From: Paragyromitra xinjiangensis
Lineage: Eukaryota > Ascomycota > Pezizomycetes > Pezizales > Discinaceae
DNA length: 64,000 bases
Reading direction: 5' to 3'
Assembly: GCA_038503065.1 (NCBI GenBank)
Contig: JBCAMK010000001.1
Coordinates: forward strand, 744,001 to 808,000
The translations under genes were made by a program, and so were the position numbers. Position 1 is the stretch's first letter. Every line of letters starts with the position of its first letter. Under the pieces are notes generated by a model. The model was given only the letters and a program-made list of their open reading frames with translations. It did no database searches and was not told where the DNA came from. This document shows positions 12,870-26,339 of this stretch, piece after piece.

Positions 12870-14375
12870 CCAACCTTTCCCGCTCCCCAGATACTTATGT
12901 CTCCTTAAGAGCCCTGGGTTCAGTCTCTTATATTAACTACTAGCCAAGGGTGCGGTGGCAGCAAGATAGATGAATTGCCTATCTAGTGTAATTACTGCCC
13001 GGCGAGCTTGGGATGTGCCGAAAAAAGATGCTCTCGGGAATACCCTATGTAGCGGATGACAGCTGCAAGAGTAACTGGTGGTAAGTGATCGAAGATCGAC
13101 TGCGTGTGTATGTAGAGTATTAAGTGTACGTATTGAAGGGAAATGACGCATCCATAGTCTTTCCCTACGAGTGAATTCCACTAATGCTGCTTGCTGCCTT
13201 ACCTGCCCACCAGATCCTTACGCTCCTTCGCCGTCTTTTTTTCCCTGCGCCCGTGTTGATCGGTAGCAGGCAACCACGCGCATCAAACCTCACAATAGGA
13301 AGGGCTGTTTTTCCGTTTCCTTTGCAGGGAGCTCTTTTGCCCGTAGCAAATGCAGGTAAAATGCAGCTTGTGTCGTGGGCAGACCGTTTTTTGTTTTTTC
13401 TGTTGCTCGATCTCAATTGAGGGAGGGGCACGGGAGGCTATTCCGTTGTGGGCTCTGAGTGTGTAGGTGGATGGCGACGAGCCACGCCGAAGCTGAGAGG
13501 TCCGAACCTTGGCCGGAAACTGTTGTGTTTCGTGGGACTGGAAGGTTGACCTCAACGCCTATCATCTGCACGACACACAGCGACTCCAACCTTTTTATTT
13601 ATTTCCTAATCACTAGGAACCATGATATAGACATCCAAGGATACTATATGCCCACACAAGGCAACTTCAGCCTAGGCAATTGATGGCGACGACTGCGGCG
13701 TGACGAGCAAGTAAGCAAGTAAGCAAGCACGTCCAACAGCAGTTACTGGTGGAGGGATATTCCTAGATATTTTCACTCGCAGACATGGGAGTCGACTAAG
13801 GGGAATCCTAATATACCATCATCATCATCACTGCTATCTATTCCTTCGATGTACATCGAGATTTAGAGAGTACATACACTCCGTATCTCACAATGCTTAT
13901 TATAAAACGAAATGATGGCTCCACACCAACGTCATTATCGTTATTGGAGAGGATGGGAATGAAGGGACGAAGAGATAGGAAAATACCCCGCGGAGGGGCA
14001 GCTTGAGAATAGAAACCCAAAGATTTCATATCTAGAAACGTTGGTTCCCAAGGCTACAACGTTAGACGTTTGACTTAGCGAGAAAATTACCGCAACGAGC
14101 ATGTTCTTGCCCAACAGGGAACCCAAATTAGCTGTCTGGAGCCAACGCAACGACGCGCGACTTGACGCGACTTTGCTTTTCCTCTTTTGCCAGTCCAATT
14201 TTCTCCTTACGGTCGGTTTCAAAATTTCGTGCCTAACGACGTCTATTCTGATCTGTCGTATTTGTTTCCCCTCGAAGTCTCATCTACATACATTACATAG
14301 TGGGTCTGTTCACTTACCATCTCTCTCTAATTCTAAACATTTTGTCCACCAGCTTCAGCGAAACTTTGCCTCGTG
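12870..14375. other. intergenic region between divergent genes
   Basis: About 1.5 kb between the 5' ends of the CPSF-A-type gene (-) and the TBC gene (+), so it must hold both promoters. Short frames such as 13184-13420 overlap on both strands and show no family. Small simple repeats occur: a GCAAGTAA-type tandem at 13706-13728 and a CAT run near 13817. No other gene could be supported. Confidence 0.5.
13706..13728. repeat. 8-bp simple tandem repeat
   Basis: Nearly three units of an AAGCAAGT-type octamer in the intergenic region. No function is suggested. Confidence 0.8.
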
Positions 14376-15964
14376 ATGGACGACGAACGGATACCGGCGC
14401 CGAATCCCCTTGGCGATGACGATGAGGACCAAAAGCCTGTAGCAGAGCCCATCATGAGGTCTGCTTCTAGAGTAGAGCGGGAGCTCGAAAAGTCAAGCAT
14501 TATTGAAGAGGCTTGCCAAACCGAGGACCGAGAAGCTATCGCCGAGCTAGCCACATCCAGGGACGGGCTACTCAATGATAAGATTCGCAGAAAAGCATGT
14601 GTGTACTTCATCATTAACATGTTTCGTATTTCGCAATTATTGATCCCTCCGTACATCTGCAGGGCCTCTTTTGCTAGGATATGGAGATGCAGCACCCCAC
14701 GCCGAGCATAACGAGAAAAACGACCGTCCCCTAGACAAGCCGAGCCTGCCATCTTGGAAGGACCTTCCCCCTCACGGGGACGAGGATCAAGTACAGCTGG
14801 ATGTGAACCGATCGTTCATTTACTATCCCACCAGTAAGCGGCGAGCCTTATCTGCCACCCTTGTGGCCGGCTCTGGCTGAATGGAACTGAATTATCAAGG
14901 ATAGATATGTCACCACGGGAACTAAAGATCCGCAAGCAAGAGCTCTCAGACTTGATTGTGGAGGTGCTGCGACGACATCCGATGCTCTGCTACTTTCAGG
15001 TGTGCTCCCATAAAACCCACTCTAGCAACCAAAGCATTGCACCCGTCCCTAACGCGTAGGAAATAGGGTTTTCACGATATTTGTCAAGTATTTCTATTAG
15101 TACTTGGATCCAAGGAAGCTGTTGCGGCTGTCGAACATATATCACTACTACAAATACGAGATTTTATGCTCCCATCAATGTCACCTGCCCTGGGCCATCT
15201 ACATCTTCTTTATCCACTTCTATATGCTGCAGATCCAAAACTTTGTGGCCATATTTCTCGGACTCAGCCATTTTTTGCTTTAGCTGCTACCTTGACTCTC
15301 TATGCCCATGATATTCAAGAGTACAGCGACATAGCAAGGTTATTTGATGTATTGTTGGCAATGGACCCAATTTTTCCCGTGTATCTTTTCGCAGAGGTGT
15401 GTCACCTCATTGCTCGGAAAATACAAATGGCACTTTTTTGCTTACCAATTTCAGATCGTTTTACAAAGAAAAGACGAATTATTTGAAATTCCCGGTGACG
15501 AGCCTGAAATGCTGCATTCTATTCTTTCTAAACTCCCCAAACCGCTGGATTTAGAAGATCTAATATCCCGTGCAATCCTTCTTCTCAACACATACCCCCC
15601 TGAATCACTGTCAACTTGGAATAAAATATCGTCCAAAAGCGTTTTAAAAACCTCCCGAATATCACGCTTCTCAACGGGAAAGCCAACAGATCTGACAGAG
15701 GCCGAGAATTTGTTCAAAGCCCAATGTCGGGAGTTGGAATGGGCTAAACGGAGGAAGGAAATATTCAATGCGCTCGCAAAACACAAAATGCCCACAACAA
15801 TCTTTGCATTAACCATACTCGTCGGTTTCTCAGCAGTAGGGTTGAGTTGGTACATGCGCAAAAGCGGCGTTAGCTTGGATCTGGACGGCGTCTCTGCTCT
15901 ACTCAATAGTTTTTCGCCTTTGAAGCGCTTGTTGGCGGGCATAGGATCAACACACCAACATTGA
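14376..15964 (+). CDS. TBC-domain RabGAP with C-terminal membrane anchor (TBC1D20/Gyp8/gyp10 type)
   Basis: Five exons: 14376-14598, 14663-14833, 14905-14999, 15067-15396, 15455-15964. Splicing rebuilds TBC landmarks across joints: RKA-WPLLLGYGD over intron 1, and CYFQ-GFHDICQVFLLVLG over intron 3. QLDVNRSF contains the expected catalytic arginine and YFQGFHD the catalytic glutamine of the dual-finger mechanism. A hydrophobic stretch near the C-terminus (TIFALTILVGFSAVGLSWYM) fits a tail anchor. TBC1D20 and its yeast relatives are ER-linked GAPs for Rab1/Ypt1-type GTPases acting on early secretory traffic. Architecture and both finger residues are intact, so activity is expected. The start at 14376 is the first ATG in the frame and gives the usual acidic leader. 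Confidence 0.9.
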
Positions 15965-18844
15965 GCCTTAAAGGTGAACATAGGATTCGGAAGTAAGCGA
16001 GGATGCACAACATGTCAGGGGTTATCTGGTTTCACATAAAAAGGGGGACAAAAGTTTGTATTTATAGGCGTTTTATTCGTTTTTGTTGTTGCATATGCAT
16101 CTCAAGACACTATGCATTTACGAGTATTTAAAAGCTACTGACGGAACACGAAAAGAGCATCTCAACTCAGTTTAACTTCGGGAATTTCCTTGGCTTCATC
16201 GTCGATCAAATGGTTTGTGTGACCTGTCAAAATTGGTCACCGGTCATGCCCTATGGAAGTAGCCTACTCTGATGGCTGCAACCCAAGAGATATCTGATCC
16301 AAAGATTCCAACTCTCGATTCTCATGCATAGTCAAATTGAACAAGACTGCAGTGCTGTCCAACCTTTTGTGACCGACCGGCGTCCGTTTCCAACACACCT
16401 CAAATGCATAGCTCCCGAGCACTAACCACGGATCTGTGACCATTCCCATCCGTATGCACTGCAGAGTTCCTGGAATCCTCCCATCTCCCCGGCCAAGAAA
16501 GGACGATCATGGCATCCCAAGTTCAAACATTTCACTATACCATTATTCGCATCAAGGTTTCGCGGCCAAGCAATGGTCCCTCTTTAAGCAAGCTTGGCAG
16601 TGTAAAATGCCTTCTTCTGAATACCGGTATTTACATATACTTTTCTCAAATTCGCAGGTCAGCCCAGAGATGGCCTCAGGTCTGTCTTTACCTCCCCATA
16701 TAAATTGTTCACCATACACCCCTCGAAAACAAGAAGGGGTCGAACGCCATGCAGTAACGACAGCGCTGTGCGTGAGGGCCGGGCCAGGCTGCGAACCGGA
16801 ACTCTATCTCGCATTTTGACCGAGTTGTGGAAGCTGCGCAATCCCTCGGCTGCTTAGCTCTTCCCCGCAACTGGGACCCATCATAGTGGTGTAATGGGCA
16901 AGAGCATCTGTGTTCCCCCACATCGTGTGGATAAAAATTGTGGGTGCCACATCAGCCCACCAATGCTTCCTGGGTAAACTGGAGGTATAAAACACGCCAT
17001 ATTCAACTCTTTCATGTTCTAACTATTTCTTTTTTTTCTCTCTCAAGCTCCAACAATATCGGAAAGTAAAGTCTCCTGCCCGCCAGAAAAACAAAAAAAC
17101 CCGTTTCAACCGAAATGTGCACGAGGCTAGCTGCAACGTTCTTCGGTACCAAAAATCTTAGACATCTACTATAGTGGAGATGCGCGGGCGATAAAGCCAA
17201 TCACAGATTGACCGATTCCCCGTGTTGGCTTTTTGTCTATTCTACCCGCGGTCGCTGCCGCGGCTGTGCAGTTACACTTCCGCCCCGATGTCTCAAAACC
17301 AAGAAACGGGTATCCGATCAGAAAACAACCTCGCTTTCGGTTCCTTTTTCCTTGCTGCAACTAGCGCCGCAAGAACGGAACTGCAACTAAAAGCCACGAG
17401 TAGAAGTAAAATTACATGCATGTTCAGTACCTCCAACTCCTACACAGGGTTTCTAAGGCGTCAAGCGAAGAGTTACAACGGTGCATCATGATTCCTAGTC
17501 TCGAGATTGACTCTTCGTCCTCGTGACCCCAAGTATGAGGAGATTATTGAGGCCCATCAACGAAAACAGGTCAATGAGTACGGCATACCGGCAGATGCCT
17601 TGTTACTAAAGGTTATCCTACAGCTGCTATCTGTGACTGCAACGTATCACCTCTCATCGGAAACCAATAGGAGTGCGATTAGGGTTAACAATCTGATATA
17701 TGCTCTGTCTTGTCATATATCCTCATGTCAGGACCTGTGAGTGAGGGGACAGCACCCCGGATTATGTACCTTCACCTGCATCAGTCACTGCTATTATCCA
17801 GGGACTCCCTTCTTCATAATTGTCGGCAGGTATGATCGGAAACTACTACGGAATTTTCACAGGGGTTTGAGGATTCAGAAAACAGGAGTTCTAAACCTAG
17901 CAACCGATTTAACCCGCGATCTAAGTAACCTTAACGCTGCTACGTTGCTGACAGTGTGCCAATGTACGGGCTAATCACGCAAAAACAACGGATGAGTATT
18001 ATTTCTTTTTGTGTTTGATTTTGGGGCTGGCTGGGCATCTTGCGTACCTGATAATCGTGCAAAAACAAAGAAAATTTATATATATACTCTGTTCTTTATC
18101 AGACCTCCGATCCATCTATAAGAATTCAGCGACTGAGTTGCTGAGAGTTAATTGGACCTGTGACCGCGAACAACACTTTTAAATGTCCTTTCCTACTCGT
18201 TACACCCTTTCTTGTTGATATGCATGATTCGGCCCTCTTAGATTTTGATCTAGGGAGGGCTGCAACCGACCGAAGTCTATTCCCCAGACACTTCCCGGAA
18301 AACGTCCGTGAATCCGGAACGACATGTACGTCCCAAGCCCTCATCTTGGCACGTGTTAACGGACCGGGAAGCAGAGACGACCTACGAAGTTGTCAATGCG
18401 CTGAGACACCTCACCCATGGCCAACGCTTTTAACATGTTTATATTTCTGATATGTTCTTGCCGTTAGATTAGTAATATGCCGTACAGCAGATCGTTTTAT
18501 TTATTTATTTACTTTTCCACCCTAAATGCATGTCCTTGCTTCTTCGAGTGCTGTTTGAGATCCTGCAGGGACCTATTGGTGACCAGGAAATTTGGAGGCA
18601 GAACACAGGCAAAAACGATTGATCGATCGTTGATTACATATCATGGCTAGATAGCTGTACACGAAGTCCCCCCTCCCTAAAAAAGTGACTTCACTGTTAA
18701 GATCACTTAACCATCCAATAATCGGTCACGTGATGATGTCACTTCTTTTTTTTAATCTCATCATTATCGGTGAAAAGGGTATAAATATAGGTCCAGATAA
18801 TTAATTCCATGCAGAAAGATCTCCAAGGTCCCAGAGATTCCCTC

Positions 18845-18950
18845 ATGTTTTTCTTTTTTTATTTTTTTTTTATTTTTATTTTTTTCTTTACCCCTACGTT
18901 TCCTGCAGATGTTTTTTTTGTTTTTTTGTTTTTTGTTTTAATTATTTTAT
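18845..18950. repeat. T-rich low-complexity tract
   Basis: About 100 bases dominated by runs of T interrupted by single A, C or G. It yields an artificial Phe-rich frame in the same region. Confidence 0.85.
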
Positions 18951-19668
18951 TTCAAATAGACCCCGCAGCTCGGAGGTTCACTCCGGAATCATTCCTTCCA
19001 CTCATTATCACCAGTTTTTTTTTTTCTTCCAAGGAAACTTCTCTTGAACAAAGTTGCGTGGGGACTTCGGATGCGTATGCCATTCCATCGGTTCCACATA
19101 TCAAGATGAGGGGAGCAGAACATGGGGTGATCCAAAAAAAAAAGCCTCCGAGCGTTTCGGTGATGTCGGCAGCCGGATCGGGATCGAGCGGCATGCATAT
19201 TAATTATCTGCCCTTTCGGCATCACTCGAGAAGTCCCGAGTAAAACAGATGAAGTCATAGAAAAAAACCCGGTCGGTCTGGTTTGGTACGGAATAGCTGG
19301 AACCATGGATGGTTTGGTTTATGTTTGAGTTTGAGTTTTTTTTTTTCTTTCTCCCTGATAGGTGAGCGGAGCTGACGCCGTAAGCGAAATGTCATAGATT
19401 ATCACTCACAAGAACCACGTACTGACGCTTGCTCAGCTGTTCTCGCTCAGCTGTTCTCAGCTCCTCCATCCTGTGCTGTTATTGGAAGGAGATAATCTGC
19501 AAAATTGCTTTAATCTGCGTAAAGCCAAGCACCATATCCGTGGAAAAAGAAAAGAAGAGGAAGAAAAAAAACTAAAAGCAGCACGAGCTCCGATTCGACA
19601 TAACGTCATTTGCGGCTTAAAAAACAAGCTTTTTTTTTGTTCGGGCCGAAGCCCTGAAACGGCTTAAC

Positions 19669-19693
19669 CTTATCTCTTATCTCTTATCTCTTA
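19669..19693. repeat. (TCTCTTA)n simple repeat
   Basis: Three and a half copies of a 7-bp pyrimidine-rich unit in the intergenic region upstream of the CTTGG direct repeats near 19700. Confidence 0.85.
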
Positions 19694-20264
19694 ACCTCGG
19701 CTTGGCTTGGCTTTTTTTTTCCCTGCCGTCATCAGCACGCAAGTAGCCCAATCATTACTGCACGTCTGTTTCTGAACCATGGATTCTTGTTCGCAACGAG
19801 TAATAATCTTCTCTTTGATTTTTCTCGTGTTGCAAAAGACGTGACGCTAGAGGCGACTGTAGAAGCGGGCCATCTTATTGACATGATGGGATAATATATT
19901 TTACAGGGGAAACCACGCTTCAAAAATTTATAGCTTCGGTCCTTGGGTATAGTAGACCTAAAAGAAAACGATAGAGGAACAAGCAGAGTCTGGAGGGAAT
20001 GTGGGAAGAATGTGTACTATACTCAGCAATAATCTACCAGTGATGTCACAACCCGAATTCATTCCTTTCAGATATTCACAAAATAATAGTTCCATGAAAG
20101 CACTCAAGTGCTCCAAGAAGAAAACACCAAACAAGTCCCTAATGACTAAACTCCATCCCAATATAAAAGCAAGTGAGGTGGTACATGAATATACATATTT
20201 GTCTCCCAAACAAAAGAAAATATATAAGCACGATATATACTGCTTCTTGCACGAAACTAACTTA

Positions 20265-22271
20265 CTATTGCATCTCTTGCCATATCCCATCGATTGGCCC
20301 GTCTATATCGTGTCCTGCCTCAACTTCCAAACTCTTTAATTTCTTTGCCAACAACCCTTGTCCCTCACTCCTGCCAATAGACGAGGTAACGCTCATCTTC
20401 TCAAAATCGCCGGCATCACTACCGAGATCACCGTGGAGATCCAAGTCTATCATCGGCCCACAATCGGATGCCGCCATTTCTGGGCCTGGGAATAATGGTA
20501 ATTGCGGCGTCGGGGTATCTCCTCTCTTTCCGCTGGACCTTCCCTTCATTCCCATCATTCCAAACAAACTGCTGCTTCTCTTCCTGTTTCCAGCCGAAGA
20601 TGCTGATGTTGAGACACTGCTTTCTGCCTTCCACGTGCTGAATTTCGGCTCGGGCCACAACACTTCGTTTCTCAGTTTTTCCTTCCCATCTGGAACTCTG
20701 TTGGCAAACACAACCCTAATTGATTTGTGAAGATAATAGCGTCCTCTACTGGGGCAAACTATATGCAGGTGTATCAAGTACCGTAACGCATCCTTTTCTT
20801 TTTCCCTTTTCATAGCCATAGTGGAGTTTGTAGGAAGATCCGAAAGTAGTGCATTGCCCGCCGAATAGCTCTTCTGCCTAATGAATGTTTTTGTACCTGG
20901 ATCCATGTCCTTAAGATCGTATGGCACCAAGAAGAGCTTCACAGCTGTCTTGTTGGGGTTCTTGATTACGATCTGAAGCTGTCCTCGCTGGGGGATGCGG
21001 TAAGCTCCTCCAACGCCTGGTGGCACCTTTGAGGACTTGGCCTTCTCAGCACTAAGGGCGGTGTCGAGATCAATTTGGCCAACATAGGGAGAAGGACTAT
21101 CATAATCGCCCACGGAGTAGAAATAGGCAGGAAACGGGAGGGTGACGTGAGTCGGACAGCGAAGAGAGGCTTTGCATTTCCCAAGACCGAGGACACCAAT
21201 CTGGGCAACAAAGTTTAGTGGCTTTGAAGGCGTTGTAGACATTCGACCATTAAGAATGGATTCCTCGTAGGATCCGACAAATGATCCGAAGGGAAGATCT
21301 GAGGTAGAGTTGGCGAAACCAGAAAGCCGACGAGCCTGGCGAGTGGAAAGGGAAGGTGATGGGGACTCTTGCCAGTTATCTGTAGTTCGTCGGCTGGGGG
21401 TTGCCGATCCAACAGGTTGGGGCCGAAGCTGAGACAATGTCGTTGGTGAGAGTTGTAGGGATGAAAGTGATGATGGTGGAAGAGAGAAGCGCTTGTTCAG
21501 GTTTGAGCGAGAGATGTTGATTGGTTCTGTGGAGGTGAGAGATGGGCTGTTCTCGGTACTGTCATTGTCAGGATTGGATGAGTGTACCAAAGGCGACGTC
21601 GGGGCTTTCAAGACAAAACTAGAAAATGAGGGAGCTCGCTGCCGAGTTCGGGCCTGGTGAAGCTCTGAGGCGTGGGGGTTAAAAGAAGGTGGTGGAGGAG
21701 AAGTGCCAGCCGTGAACAAAGACCTCAAATTCGAGATTGGTGTCAGAAAAGTGGGCGATGGTGGATGTATTTGGTAATTTCGGGACTCGTTCGTAAAGAC
21801 ACCTTGATGTAGAGCGGATTGGGGACGGTCGGGGTGTTCGTCGATAAAGTGTTGCCCAGTTGGTGTGTGGTTTGGGTAGTAATTCGATAGCTGTGTCACA
21901 AGGCACTAAAGTTAGCAACAAAGAAAAATCTTGGAAAAAACTATCGAGTTGGAAGAAAGCTAAGACTACAGGAACGTGCGGGGAGTGGTTAGAAAGTGAT
22001 GGAAAAAATAAATTACCGTTCGATTAGGAACCCAAGTCGAAGTTTGACCAGCCTTTATCCTTTCGATGAGCTCCGCCCTATCGCTTATGCGTGGAGAAGT
22101 GACGGAATCCGGCGAAGATGAAAGCGGATTGGAGGGGGAATTAGGAGGCGAGTCGGTTGGAGTGAGGTCATGGGAATGCATGGTTAATTTTGGAACTGGG
22201 GGAGGTTCGCTGCTCTCCTCGGATAGTGGTGATGGGGAGGGATGGCGGTGGTGGTGGTAGACGAGGGGCAT
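20265..22271 (-). CDS. Atos/FAM214-like protein (DUF4210 plus chromosome-segregation domain)
   Basis: Two exons: 22271-22017 and 21890-20265, about 626 residues. The junction joins STWVPNRT to LSNYYPNHT. The N-terminal third is Pro/Ser-rich and disordered, with an early conserved fungal motif (RAELIERIKAGQTSTWVP). From about residue 290 comes GSYEESILNGRMST, then FVAQIGVLGLGKCKASLRCP and HVTLPFPAYFYSV, the pattern of the DUF4210 block. A second conserved block (about 430-500) includes RYLIHLHIVCPSRGRYYLH and NEVLWPEPKF, as in the domain named for meiotic chromosome segregation. Animal Atos proteins are nuclear transcriptional regulators; the fungal role is poorly known. Both domains are intact. 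A CT-rich tract (coding sense) precedes the ATG. Confidence 0.85.
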
Positions 22272-22333
22272 GGAGAGGCAGTGGTGGCAGGAATTTTGGT
22301 GTGGGAAGGGAGTTTGCTGTATAGAGCTCCATA

Positions 22334-22480
22334 AGTGAGTATAAGTAGAAGGAGGGAAGGAAAAGAAGGAAGAAGGGGAGAAGGAGGGAAGAAAGGGAAG
22401 AGAGAGGGGCGAGAATAACCAAGAGGAGATCGAAGGAAGGAAGGAAGGAAGGAAGAAAGGAAGAAGGGAAGGAAAGGTTC
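22334..22480 (-). promoter_or_regulatory. CT-rich promoter tract with (GGAA)n core
   Basis: Purine-rich on the + strand, hence a CT-rich tract 60-210 bp upstream of the Atos-like ATG. It includes a (GAAG)n microsatellite at 22431-22453. Pyrimidine tracts near start sites are common in filamentous ascomycetes. Function is inferred from position only. Confidence 0.5.
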
Positions 22481-25158
22481 GGAGAAAGGGTGGGGGAAAT
22501 TGCTGCGGTCGTCTGGAGAAACAGCTACCTAGTTACAACATGTACAGTACAGTACGTACATACTCTCTTATCCTCCATTTGACAAGAGGATAGCGCCACT
22601 GCCTGCTGTTGGGCCACCCGCTGGCTCCACTCACTTGCGCAGGCTTCTCTTTCTCATCTCGTCCTCTTCTTTTACTCCTCTTCTTTCTCCCAAACTATTC
22701 CCCCTCTATCAGGGTCGGGAGCTACGTAAACCACATGGTATCAACTGTTACCAAGCTATCTCACATACGACAGTAGGGTGCATGCACCCTGCACTCCGCT
22801 TTTTTTTCGCCCATCCAAAAAAGCCGATAAATAGGCACTCCCCTGCTGATCTGCTCAGATACGTGGTCGCGAAACAATAAGTCTCACCCCAAAAATACAT
22901 GCACAATACCTGCTAGGTAGGAGGGCAGATCGAACAGAAGAAATACCTAAGTGAAATGGGAAAAAACATTCTCTCCTTTTGAATGCTACTTCCATGCAGC
23001 TGGCTATCGCATATCATTCCGGAGTACCCTACTTGTACCCGCGTATGCGGTCCACTTTCATATACATACTGTACCCTTCCCTCGAAGAGGTAACCAGTTC
23101 TTCTCGCAGGCCAAAATTTTAACTGTTTGGGTGCGACAATGGGTATGCACAACCACTTGCCATGGCGTAGTTAGCGAGGTGATCCCAGGCCAGAGGGTGC
23201 CAGGTAGACTCGGAACCGTCCAAGGATGTTTGGTTGGATGGTCTTGACTAAGTCGACTTCCCACCTGCGACACCCTGTCTTAGCAGGTCCACCCCCCCAC
23301 AATCAACCTTCAAACCAGAGTCTTCTGGCGTTGGTGGCAAACGGGCGAATTCGTGAAACGCTTTTTCTCTTCCGAAACTAACATCCTGCGATTGTTTGGA
23401 AAGAACGGCTGGTTCCGTGCCTATGATTCCAGTTTCTAGATGCTGCTCGCTTGTAGACCCCGGACGGATGCCCTCATCGGCACAGAGAAGCCCGTGTAAT
23501 CGACCTCCAGGAACAGAATTCCGACCACGGCTTAAACTTCGTGCCCCTGCAGTCGACCTCCACAAGGCAAGGCACAATTTGAACTTTCTTTTCCTCGATT
23601 CGTTGTTCGTCCGTTGTTTGCTGTCGTTTCTTTTTCCCACCAGCTCATTTCGGCAGCCTCGATGTCTGGTGGTGGCCCATTTTATGGCGTCATCTGGGCT
23701 GGACCAGATTTAGATGCGAGACGCTGGCGTGGGGTCGAGGCTAAATGTTCTTGGGTTCACATAATACAATCATGTGCGTAATCCATAGAACACGAGTGCA
23801 GATCTCGATGGTCTTTTGGCGGCCGTTTCATAACGCAGGCTGCCAGATCTGGTCAACCCCGCTATGCGCATGAAAGACACACAGTGGCAAGTCGATCAGT
23901 ACTGCTGCAGACGCACTGTCGCAGCGAATTGGCAGCGATCTCCCGTGTTATGTTCGGAGCCGAAAGAAACGAAATTTGCGGCGAACCCACGCTGCAGCTG
24001 CCGACAATCGATCTCAGTTGATAGGCACAATCAATGTCTCCTCTTTCTGCCCTTTTTCTGCCTACTCGGTCAAGCTACTTAAGACAAAAATGCGGGGCTC
24101 GTTAGATGATTACCTATCTGTCGTGGGCGATTGGGATAGCCCCAAGGATTGTTTTACTTTATGAGGCGTTGAGGCAATATAATATCGCCGTTAGGTCGAT
24201 ATCTATGGCGAATAGAGACGTGGCGAGAGATAGGGATCGGGTATTTCGTATACATTACTGATAAGTATTGCGCAAGATGAGGTGCAGCAATGTCCAAATT
24301 CCGCTACAGAGATGCGACTGGAAATTGAGGAAATAGCCAGTTTGATGATTCCAGGGCCATGGAAGAATCAAAGAAATTACATGCGGCTAGTTACAAGTTC
24401 TTTGCTAGCTGCGAGATCTGCAATGTCTATGCATGTAATATTCTGACAACCGCCCAAGACTCGCCAATATTCAGTGGATTTGCCAAAGGGCTTTATGCAG
24501 GTTTCGGTGGGAGATTCTACTCTGCTTGGACTTAATATCGGTTCGGTGAATTCGACTTCTCTCGGGTCCCTCATGTGAACCCAATAAACAAACTGTATTC
24601 CTATATAACGCGACGGGAATGCTAGGGCTCGCGTCAGCTGCTTCGCTTCCGCCCTCTTTACTAAAACATATTGGATAATTGGCTTGGAGTTCAGATGGAT
24701 CGAGCCCTTGGGGTTAGCTTGTGCGCGGCTGGGAGCAAGTGAGTGATACAGGATGATTCGGTAATCCTCTTTTGGTTAACCGGGATTTAATACGTAAAAA
24801 ACTGTGTTTCTACAACAACACCCAAACACATGTTAAGCGTATTAGTCGTGAAGTGGGTTCCAGTAATGAGATTGGGGGCAAGATCAGCGATTTGGTAATG
24901 CAGTCTCGGATTTAAGTAGGGGGGATCGAGCCTTTTCTAAAAGGGACCGGGTGCCTTTGATATTGTCAAGTTCATCGACGAAATCATATGGAAGATTAAT
25001 TTCAGCCCAGACAGGTCAAGCTTGTATTGGCATGTCTCAAGAATTGATAATTCGTTGAAGAAATGATAATTAGGTACATGTGCTAAACTTTTGTGATATT
25101 CGAGTAGATGAAACGCCAACACCGATTAATGAAACTGGGGAATAAGTGCTATTTTCAC
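22481..25158. other. intergenic interval without a supportable gene
   Basis: About 2.7 kb between the promoter tract of the Atos-like gene and the 3' end of FYV7. The small frames (22635-22880, 23248-23640, 23396-23713, 23864-24082) overlap on opposite strands with no domain or splice continuity. Nothing else was seen. Confidence 0.5.
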
Positions 25159-25873
25159 CTACGATATGCCCATTTGTGCCTTCACCTTATCCAGCAGCAT
25201 TGTACCCTGTTTGCCTAGTTTTTGTTGTCCCTTTCCTGTTCGTGCTCCCATGACCTTCTTCCGTCTCTGTCTTTCCCTCTCCTTCTGTTCGTGGGCCTTT
25301 CTCCTCTGTTCTGCCTCCTTGATTGCTGCTTCACGTTCCGCCCGGATATTTGCGGCATACTCCTCTTCGCGTTTGAAAGAAGACGGTTTCGGCTTCTTTG
25401 GAGGCCGTCGTCCTCGGTAGGTTCCTTGCCGATCCTCCTCAACCTCCTCCGTCTCAGGAGCTTCTAGCGCAGCTTGTCGTTGTGGGTGCATTTGCTCCTT
25501 GGGTGCATCACCTACCTCGCCTCCTGCAGCATCTTCAGCGAGTTTTCGTAGCCTAGCTTTTTCTTCATCCTCTCGTTTCTTCTGCACTGCTGCCTCTTCC
25601 AGGTATTTATTTGCCTGGGCTGCGTGTGCGACATCTGCGGATGATTCCTCCTTGGCAATTGTTTTCGAGAATGTTTTCTTGACTTTGGCTTTGTGGATGA
25701 GGGACTTTTTGATTTTGACGACTATGCCGAAATGTATATTAGTTGACTATGAACTGATTGAATTAGGAAAAGAAGATCATACCTTTGCGTCTGTAGGTGC
25801 CGTCGGGTAGATTAGCTGGGCCGACATTGAAGCCTTTCTTCTGAGGTCTATCTCTCACTTGCTCTTTCGCCAT
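25159..25873 (-). CDS. FYV7: rRNA-processing protein Fyv7
   Basis: Two exons: 25873-25783 and 25721-25159, 217 residues. The start MAKEQVRD leads into KKGFNVGPANLPDGTYRRK, then across the intron into KVVKIKKSLIHKAKVKK, the characteristic N-terminal block of Fyv7-type small-subunit processome factors. The rest is highly charged and helical (Glu/Lys/Arg-rich, likely coiled coil), ending in a conserved basic segment (ARTGKGQQKLGKQGTMLLDKV). Known role in yeast: 18S rRNA maturation in the nucleolus (35S processing). Length is somewhat above yeast Fyv7, as in other filamentous fungi. The gene is divergent from the PPR gene. Confidence 0.9.
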
Positions 25874-26339
25874 GTTTCCGTGATTTGTGATGGTGATCAG
25901 AAAGATGTAAATCTGAAGCGTTGACGTCGTGTATTTTTTTTTCTCTGCCTGCAACAACGCCACAACTTGGGGCGTGTCTTAGTCACTAGCCTAGACCGAG
26001 CCTCACATTTTTTTTTGTTCGAATGTTTCTCGTCCCACCTCTGCCTCAAGCCATCACGGAACCCCGCCATCAGAGCCGCCACTTTGAAATTCTGGGCATA
26101 AATTCCTCTCGAAATAGTCGTAAAGCCCCCCCGCAGTTGCAAATATCACGTTTTGCGCGTGGAGGGCATGTCTGAAGGTTTGTTATATTCCTTTTTTTTC
26201 CGTTTGCTTTTTGTGGATATGGTGGTGATGGGGGAACCTTTTTTTGTTTGGGGTTGGGGTTTTCTAATGCCGGTTTGGGTAGACATCGCATTCGATTTGT
26301 CTGTACGATTACGGTTACCAGCTGGGGTGTTCGCGGGGT
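25874..26339. promoter_or_regulatory. 466-bp divergent promoter region (FYV7 / PPR gene)
   Basis: The ATGs of FYV7 (-) and the PPR gene (+) are 466 bp apart, so both 5' UTRs and promoters share this segment. Frames across it (such as 26146-26427 - and 26153-26461 +) have no family and are taken as chance. No specific factor site was identified with confidence. Confidence 0.5.

Larger units (their letters stand above)
15965..20264. other. gene-poor 4.3-kb interval
   Basis: No family recognised in either strand. Contains a strongly T-rich segment around 18845-18950, (TCTCTTA) repeats at 19669-19693, and several unrelated frames of 60-145 codons (16436-16819, 17222-17491, 17507-17740, 18809-19243). 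The 17507-17740 frame looks compositionally like coding sequence for its first 40 codons, but I could not assign it or link it to other exons. Confidence 0.5.
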
